NCBI GenBank assembly: GCA_029262855.1
Contig: JAJCYP010000032.1
Span: 1-64,000, forward strand
DNA from: Bacteroidota bacterium
GTDB taxonomy: Bacteria > Bacteroidota > Rhodothermia > Rhodothermales > UBA10348
Direction: 5' to 3'
DNA: 64,000 nucleotides
Each line of letters opens with the position of its first letter. Position 1 is the first letter of the stretch. Below are positions 59,043 through 64,000 of this stretch, piece after piece. The notes beneath the pieces were generated by a model. The model made no database searches. It had not been told where the DNA came from and was given only the letters and a program-made list of their open reading frames with translations. The position numbers and the translations under genes were made by a program.

Positions 59043-61607
59043 TTAACGAAGCTTGATAATCGTCCGAGAACTCGCGCTGTCACCCACGCTCAATCGGCAC
59101 ACGTAGGCTCCGCTGGCCACCTCGGCGCCGTTACCGGCGAGGCCGTCCCATTCGACGGTGTAGTTTCCGGCAGGGAGCGGCCCCTCCTGCAGCGTGCGGA
59201 TGAGCCGGCCCTGCAGGTCATAGATCGCCAGACTCACGTGGGGCACCGCCCCGGGTATCGAAAACGCCAGTACGGTCCCCTTGGAAAACGGATTGGGGTA
59301 GTTGGCCGCAATCAGCGGTTGACGCGCATCGGGCAAGACCCCCGGAGTCCGCTCCACATCGGTCACGAGCGTCACGCCCACGCTTCGGTTCTCACCCTCC
59401 CCGTTGGCCAGGTACAGGTTGACGTTATCCGGTCTGAAGGAGGGCTCGGCCGCATAGGCGGTCTGCCACGCTTCGTCCGACAATCGGAGGTAGTTGGTAC
59501 TGACGTGCTCGTAGTAGCTCATCACGGGGCCGACAAAGGAAACGGGCCCCACGCCGGCCACCTCAGCGGTGAGAAACGCCATGTCCAGCGGGCCCGTGCC
59601 GGCATGCATGACCCAGCCAACGTCGTTTCCACTCCCGTCCGTGGGGGCCGTGTGTATATCGGCGACCACGAGGTCGGGTATGACCGACTGATCGGCCCCG
59701 CCGAAGTAGAGGGTGGTATACCAACCGTCGATGGTAGGCCCGCAGGTTAGGGGCTCCCGGATCATGCGACGAAGAAAGGATGAGTCGCCGGCATTGAGCA
59801 TCTCGCCGCGGATTTCTTTGTGGGCGATGGAGGCCAGGGTGTCGCTCACGGCCGCGAAGTTGTCAAAGAACGAAACAACCCTCCTGCCCGACCACCCGTC
59901 GATCTCTAAGCCCGAAAAGCGGGTTGATATGTCCCGCGAAAGCGTGCTGATTCGCTCGAAAAAGCCTGGGATCGGCTCGACGTAACTGTAGGGATACTCG
60001 CACACGATGCCCCCGGTATACGACTGCTTGGCGTAGAGAAGGTTATCGTGGCGAAGCTGCGCCCAGGCGGCAAGCTGCGTGGTCATTTTCTGTTGCCACC
60101 ATGCCGCTGTCTGCATGAAGGGGGGGAGGTGGGAGCGGTCCTCCGGAGGATTCAGCTCCCGAATGGAATCGAGCCACCCGTTGTAGATCGTGCTCCGCCA
60201 GAAAGACTCATCGTAACCATCGATCAGGTACCGAAGGGCCGCCAACTGCTCGCCGTAGCCGTAACGCTGGATCTCCTCGGTGAGCAGTTGACCAGCGGCA
60301 TCATTGCCGAGCGAAAAGAGGACGTCGTACGTGGAGGGCAGAATTCTGGCTTCAGGCGAGGGGGGGACCTCGTCGTAGACAACATGGCCAGTCACGTAGG
60401 AATCAATCACGAACCGCTGCCCCAGAAGCATGAACGCGGAGGCGGGCGCGAGTCCGTCGGGATCAGAGATGTTGGTGGAATACAGAATCTGGGAATTGAT
60501 TCTCTGCGTGGCGTAGGACTTCTCCGACAACAGCGCCTGAAAAGCCACCCAGGTGGCCTCGTCCTGCAAATCGACCGCCGATCCGATCCCGGATTCCTGC
60601 ATGAGTCGTTCGAGGTGGTCGAGCGTCACGTTGTCCGGCTCGCCGACGAAAAAGGCGATGATCTCGTCGATGTCTCGTAGGGCGTCCCGTACCTGAGCCG
60701 ACGCCACCAATTCCTGCATCAGGACCGCGTCGACCGATTGCCGCTGAACATCGGCGTCAGACGGCTTGCAGCGTGCGGTCTCAGGTGCAATCAGATAGAA
60801 CTCCGTGCGACCCAGCCACATCATGGCCTTGAAATAGCGCGTCAGTTCCTCAGACAGGGTGTAATGCCCCCGGGGTGTGAACTGGCTGTAGTCGATGACC
60901 CGGCAGGTCTCCGAGAAGAGTGGGTGCTGGCTGTCGGTCTCGGCAGCGACCCGCGCGAGTATGTCATCCTGGCGCGCCAGGGTGGCCGCGAAAGCCGCTT
61001 CCACCAGCTCGCCAGAAAGCAGGCTGCGCGCGACCACGAGGAAAAGGTCCAGATCCTCCACGTTGGTCTGCATCGAGGGCGAAAAGTCGCTCCGGGCCGC
61101 GTAGAGGCCCACCTCTTCGTGCAGCCGATCCAGAAGTGACTGTAGCCGCGGGATGATGACGCTCTCCTCGGTCTGACGGAGAATGAGGTCGTACGACATG
61201 TGGAACGCGTGCAGGATGGCGTCACTCGATATGAAGACGGGCAGGTCGCGCCTATAGATGTCCACGAAAGCAGACCCGAACGAGTTGGGCTGAATCCTCT
61301 CGGTTACGACAAACCCGTGGCGGCCAACCATGGCCTTCTCGCTTGCCGTAAGGCTGTAGTAGGTGTCAATCGAATCGGCATACAGCGCGCCCTGAAACTG
61401 GCTGGAAATCTGCCGCCTGAAGACACCTGCCGGATGCAAACTGAGCAGTTCATCGGCAGAGACCTGGGGATACTGCGCCAGGAAGGCCTGGTATTCGTCC
61501 ACGCTGAATACTCGATCCTGCGCCATGGCCGTGCCGGACCCCGTCTGCACGCTCGCGACCTCGCAAGCCAGGATCAGGATGAGAAGCAGTCCAGCGGATC
61601 GGGCCAT
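59043..61607 (-). CDS. DUF3160-type secreted protein with T9SS sorting domain
   Basis: 854 residues from ATG 61607 (signal peptide MARSAGLLLILILACEVASV). The long ORF starts further upstream but without homology. The body matches DUF3160: FSVDEYQAFLAQYP, YYSLTASEKAMVGRHGFVVTER, DLPVFISSDAILHAFHMSYDLILR, RYFKAMMWLGRTEFYL, FMLLGQRFVIDSY and NFAAVSDTLASIAHKEI. A T9SS domain (ANYPNPFSKGTVLAFSI to VASGAYVCRLSV) covers the last about 85 residues. The family is of unknown function and occurs in secreted proteins of several phyla. It stands alone on the minus strand, divergent from the SRPBCC gene. Confidence 0.85.
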   Translation of the reverse strand: MARSAGLLLILILACEVASVQTGSGTAMAQDRVFSVDEYQAFLAQYPQVSADELLSLHPAGVFRRQISSQFQGALYADSIDTYYSLTASEKAMVGRHGFVVTERIQPNSFGSAFVDIYRRDLPVFISSDAILHAFHMSYDLILRQTEESVIIPRLQSLLDRLHEEVGLYAARSDFSPSMQTNVEDLDLFLVVARSLLSGELVEAAFAATLARQDDILARVAAETDSQHPLFSETCRVIDYSQFTPRGHYTLSEELTRYFKAMMWLGRTEFYLIAPETARCKPSDADVQRQSVDAVLMQELVASAQVRDALRDIDEIIAFFVGEPDNVTLDHLERLMQESGIGSAVDLQDEATWVAFQALLSEKSYATQRINSQILYSTNISDPDGLAPASAFMLLGQRFVIDSYVTGHVVYDEVPPSPEARILPSTYDVLFSLGNDAAGQLLTEEIQRYGYGEQLAALRYLIDGYDESFWRSTIYNGWLDSIRELNPPEDRSHLPPFMQTAAWWQQKMTTQLAAWAQLRHDNLLYAKQSYTGGIVCEYPYSYVEPIPGFFERISTLSRDISTRFSGLEIDGWSGRRVVSFFDNFAAVSDTLASIAHKEIRGEMLNAGDSSFLRRMIREPLTCGPTIDGWYTTLYFGGADQSVIPDLVVADIHTAPTDGSGNDVGWVMHAGTGPLDMAFLTAEVAGVGPVSFVGPVMSYYEHVSTNYLRLSDEAWQTAYAAEPSFRPDNVNLYLANGEGENRSVGVTLVTDVERTPGVLPDARQPLIAANYPNPFSKGTVLAFSIPGAVPHVSLAIYDLQGRLIRTLQEGPLPAGNYTVEWDGLAGNGAEVASGAYVCRLSVGDSASSRTIIKLR

Positions 61608-61702
61608 GGGCGTTCGGAGATGGTGGCAGTACCAACAATACACCGACTCGGTAACGAGCACACAAGTCCAGAACACTCATTCTGTCACAACCAAAAAGAA
61701 CC

Positions 61703-62185
61703 ATGCACACCGTACACGTATCACGCGACATCAATCAGCCGCATCGTCTCGTCTGGAGCGCCCTCGACGATTTCGGAGGGATCCACAAGTTCCACCCGCT
61801 GGTGGAGTCCTCGCCCATCGTAAACGGCATCGGGTCCGGGGAAGGGGCCGAGCGCGTCTGTCACTTTAAGGGCGGCGGTACCCTGCACGAGCGCGTCGTC
61901 GACTACACGCCCGAACGGAAGATGACCGTGACCGTCCTGGAGGCCGGCAAGTTTCCCCTGAAGGCGGCCCGCGCCGAACTGGAGGCGGTCCCCACAGACC
62001 AAGGAGTCACGAGGACTTCGATGACCATGCACTTCCAGCCGAAGTTCGGACCCATGGGCTGGTTGATGGCCAAGGTCCTCATGAAGAAGCGGTTCGAACG
62101 GGTCCTCACCGGCATGCTGAAAGGGCTCGAAGAGCATGTGGCGCGTCAGGCCGAGTTGTCAGGACCACTTGCGGTTGATGACTAA
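61703..62185 (+). CDS. SRPBCC-family (START-like) protein
   Basis: 160 residues: MHTVHVSRDINQPHRLVWSALDDFGGIHKFHPLVESS, then HFKGGGTLHERVVDYTPERKMTV and a long C-terminal helix (KKRFERVLTGMLKGLEEHVARQ). This is the helix-grip fold of polyketide cyclase/SRPBCC proteins, which bind hydrophobic ligands. The substrate is unknown. It precedes the PadR gene by 28 bp and may share its operon. Confidence 0.85.
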   Translation: MHTVHVSRDINQPHRLVWSALDDFGGIHKFHPLVESSPIVNGIGSGEGAERVCHFKGGGTLHERVVDYTPERKMTVTVLEAGKFPLKAARAELEAVPTDQGVTRTSMTMHFQPKFGPMGWLMAKVLMKKRFERVLTGMLKGLEEHVARQAELSGPLAVDD

Positions 62186-62213
62186 TTCTATTAAATAGAG
62201 CAAAACGGAATCC

Positions 62214-62549
62214 ATGAAGCTCCTGTCCCGGACCGAGGAAATGCTGTTGCTGGTAGTGTGTCGCCTGCAGGCGGACGCCTATGCCTTGGACATCCGCCGC
62301 GAGGTGGAGGATCTGACCGGCCAGCATTTCTCGGTGGGGGGCATCTACGTCCCCCTGGACCGGCTGGTGAAGAAGGGCTTGCTCCTGACGGAGGCGGGGT
62401 CCACCACAGAGGGCCGACAGGGTCGCCCAAGGAAGCGCTATCAGATCACTGACTCCGGCCTGAAGGCGCTGTCCGAGATCAAGGCGCTCAGCGGGAGCAT
62501 GTGGGGTGGGATGCCTGAGGCGCTTCTACGGAAGCTGACCTTTACATGA
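62214..62549 (+). CDS. PadR-family transcriptional regulator
   Basis: 111 residues with the PadR winged helix: TEEMLLLVVCRLQADAYALDIRREVE, HFSVGGIYVPLDRLVKKGLLLTEAG and GRPRKRYQITDSGLKALSE. It is the short PadR form, dimerising through the C-terminal helix. Its stop overlaps the ABC permease start (ATGA at 62546-62549), the arrangement in which PadR proteins regulate the adjacent FtsX-type exporter gene in Bacteroidota. Autoregulation is likely but no operator was identified. Confidence 0.9.
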   Translation: MKLLSRTEEMLLLVVCRLQADAYALDIRREVEDLTGQHFSVGGIYVPLDRLVKKGLLLTEAGSTTEGRQGRPRKRYQITDSGLKALSEIKALSGSMWGGMPEALLRKLTFT

Positions 62550-64000
62550 CCGGTCACGACTCCCTGATGCCCGTTTGGGCCCAGGTCCTCCTGGAAAGAC
62601 TGGTACGCGAGCGAAACCGGGACGCCATCATCGGGGACTTCGCAGAAGTCTACTCCGAGATCGCCCGTCGCGAGGGGAAGAGCACGGCTGTACGCTGGTA
62701 CCTGACTCAACTCCTGGCATCGATTCCGTCCTTTATCACCAACGGAATCCCTCTGGGAGGAGCCATGCTGAAGAACTACGCCCGAGTGGCAGGAAGAAAT
62801 CTGGCGAAGCGCAAGTTCTTCTCGGCGCTCAATATTGGAGGTCTGGCCATCGGGATGGCGATTTCCTTGCTGATCTTCCAGTACGCGGCCTACGAGACCG
62901 GCTTTGACCGGCATGTGGAGGACGCCGATCGCACCTTCCGGGTGACGGCCACTGCGTTCAGGAACGGCGTGCATGAGAGCAAGAACGCGGACCTGTTCCA
63001 CGCCATGGCGCCGGTGATCGAAGCCGAGATCCCGGCGGTGGAGAACCTGGCGCGCCTCCATACGGCCACCGCGACCATCCGTCTGGTAGCCCACCCGGAG
63101 GCCACCATGGGGTTGGAGCACATGGCCTACGTGGATCCGGCTTTCTTTGACCTCATGTCGTACAGTCGGCTCCGGGGCGATCCGGCGGCAGCCCTTGCTG
63201 AGCCTGGAGGTGTGGTGGTGACCGAGTCCGAGGCGCTCCGCCTCTACGGGAGGTCGGACGTATTGGGCCAGTCTGTGGAGGTCTACGGGTGGGTGGAGCA
63301 GCCCGGCGTCATCCGCGCTGTTGTGCACGATCCCCCCGGCCCAACCCACATTCGTGCAACGCTCTTCCAGTCGATAGAGGACCTCCTGACCAATACGGAG
63401 AGTCAGTATGCCGAGACCGACGGTTGGTCGTGGTCCAACTTCAATATCTACGTGCGATTGGCAGCGAGCGCGGATCCGGACGCCGTTCCGGGGGATATCG
63501 ATCGTGCCATGTCCACCGCCAGCGACCGATGGGTGACCGATACGTTCAGGAGGGAATCCGGCCTGCAGCCCATCAGGCGGGTCCATCTCTTCAATGATTT
63601 CGACGATGCCTTTGCGCCTCAGGGGGCCTACCGCAGGGTGGCATTCATATCGATCATTGGACTCTTCGTACTGCTGATTGCCTGGCTGAACTACGTGAAC
63701 CTGTCCACGGCCCGGGCCATGGAGCGGGCAAAGGAAGTCGGAGTGAGAAAGGCCTCCGGCGCCCGGCGATCACAGGTGGTGAGCCAGTTTGTCCTGGAGT
63801 CGGCCCTGGTCAATACGCTGGCGCTGCTGATTGCGCTGGTTGTTGCCGACAGGATGTTGCCCTGGCTGAGTGCTGTGGCGGGGATCTCCGTCGGCAGTTC
63901 GGATTGGCTGTCCGCTCGGCTGTGGGTCATGCTTCTGGTGGTCTTTGGAGTGGGATCCGTCGTGGCCAGTTTCTATCCGGCGCTGATCATCTCGGCGTTT
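62546..64000 (+). CDS. FtsX-like ABC transporter permease (partial, runs off the edge)
   Basis: 485 residues visible, open to the end of the window. A soluble N-terminal prefix (LLERLVRERNRDAIIGDFAEVYSEIARREGK) precedes YARVAGRNLAKRKFFSALNIGGLAIGMAISLLIF (membrane segment 1 at about 93-112). Then comes a periplasmic MacB-PCD-like domain (FDRHVEDADRTFRV to LQPIRRVHLF), then membrane segments from about 364 (FISIIGLFVLLIAWLNYVNLSTARAMERAKEVGVRK). The ERAKEVGVRKASGARR stretch is the FtsX coupling loop that contacts the ATPase. It probably exports an antimicrobial, lipid or signal with a separately encoded ATPase, under control of the coupled PadR. Confidence 0.88.
   Translation, partial: MTGHDSLMPVWAQVLLERLVRERNRDAIIGDFAEVYSEIARREGKSTAVRWYLTQLLASIPSFITNGIPLGGAMLKNYARVAGRNLAKRKFFSALNIGGLAIGMAISLLIFQYAAYETGFDRHVEDADRTFRVTATAFRNGVHESKNADLFHAMAPVIEAEIPAVENLARLHTATATIRLVAHPEATMGLEHMAYVDPAFFDLMSYSRLRGDPAAALAEPGGVVVTESEALRLYGRSDVLGQSVEVYGWVEQPGVIRAVVHDPPGPTHIRATLFQSIEDLLTNTESQYAETDGWSWSNFNIYVRLAASADPDAVPGDIDRAMSTASDRWVTDTFRRESGLQPIRRVHLFNDFDDAFAPQGAYRRVAFISIIGLFVLLIAWLNYVNLSTARAMERAKEVGVRKASGARRSQVVSQFVLESALVNTLALLIALVVADRMLPWLSAVAGISVGSSDWLSARLWVMLLVVFGVGSVVASFYPALIISAF

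Noticed and set aside
1-64000. tRNA, rRNA or riboswitch genes
   Set aside because: I looked for cloverleaf-like arms, rRNA core sequences and conserved riboswitch cores by eye and recognised none. A covariance-model scan would be needed to exclude small RNAs.

Overview
The window comes from a GC-rich member of the Bacteroidota/Rhodothermota lineage. This is inferred from many secreted proteins ending in a type IX secretion (T9SS) C-terminal sorting domain (YPNPFNP-type start, LPSGVYLYRL-type end), a PorV-like barrel, a carboxypeptidase-regulatory/TonB-dependent receptor, and mostly weak ribosome binding sites. The exact taxon cannot be fixed without a search. No rRNA, tRNA or CRISPR array was seen.

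Layout. 1-5532: a gene tail, a proteasome-fold Ntn-hydrolase with a coupled small ORF, a TPR protein, and an envelope-glycan group (UDP-GlcNAc 2-epimerase, MJ1255-like glycosyltransferase, LpxH-like phosphoesterase). 5725-23205: a secretome block with a TonB-dependent receptor, a T9SS-type cargo protein, a PorV-like barrel, a TIG/propeller lipoprotein, two more T9SS cargos (one a GHL10-type glycosidase) and a 2061-residue propeller/acidic-repeat protein. 23206-26025: a small accessory island with a Fic-family gene whose last 212 bp also lie as a detached direct repeat 2.2 kb upstream, four 11-bp direct repeats in front of the Fic start, and a Uma2 nuclease gene that loses its 5' half exactly at the repeat boundary. 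26143-30366: a SNF2-family ATPase. 30463-37317: a barrel protein, two CsgG-like proteins and an exported caspase-like protein, convergent with a papain-like/alpha-beta-hydrolase fusion that shares an Ig-like module with the caspase protein.

37736-55558 is the centrepiece: an unbroken plus-strand run of 19 genes encoding a sulfur-oxidising heterodisulfide reductase-like (sHdr) system of the type that uses sHdrB3 with EtfAB and a membrane quinone reductase (EMO). It holds a FadL-type porin, TusA, two DsrE-family carriers, sHdrC1-B1-A-H-B3, two lipoate-binding proteins (LbpA), two lipoate-ligase-family proteins, two LipS-type radical SAM lipoyl synthases, EtfB, EtfA, EMO and a further radical SAM protein of unknown role. 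By analogy with characterised sHdr systems, sulfane sulfur would pass TusA/DsrE to sHdr-LbpA and be oxidised to sulfite in the cytoplasm, with electrons leaving through EtfAB and EMO to the quinone pool. The unexplained last gene, a degenerate first CCG domain in EMO and the host lineage are the main points of interest.

55559-64000: a decayed stretch (two orphan antitoxin-like genes, a histidine-kinase fragment facing a T9SS C-terminal fragment), an intact Uma2 gene, an unknown protein, a DUF3160-type T9SS cargo, an SRPBCC protein, and a PadR regulator coupled to an FtsX-like permease that runs off the right edge.
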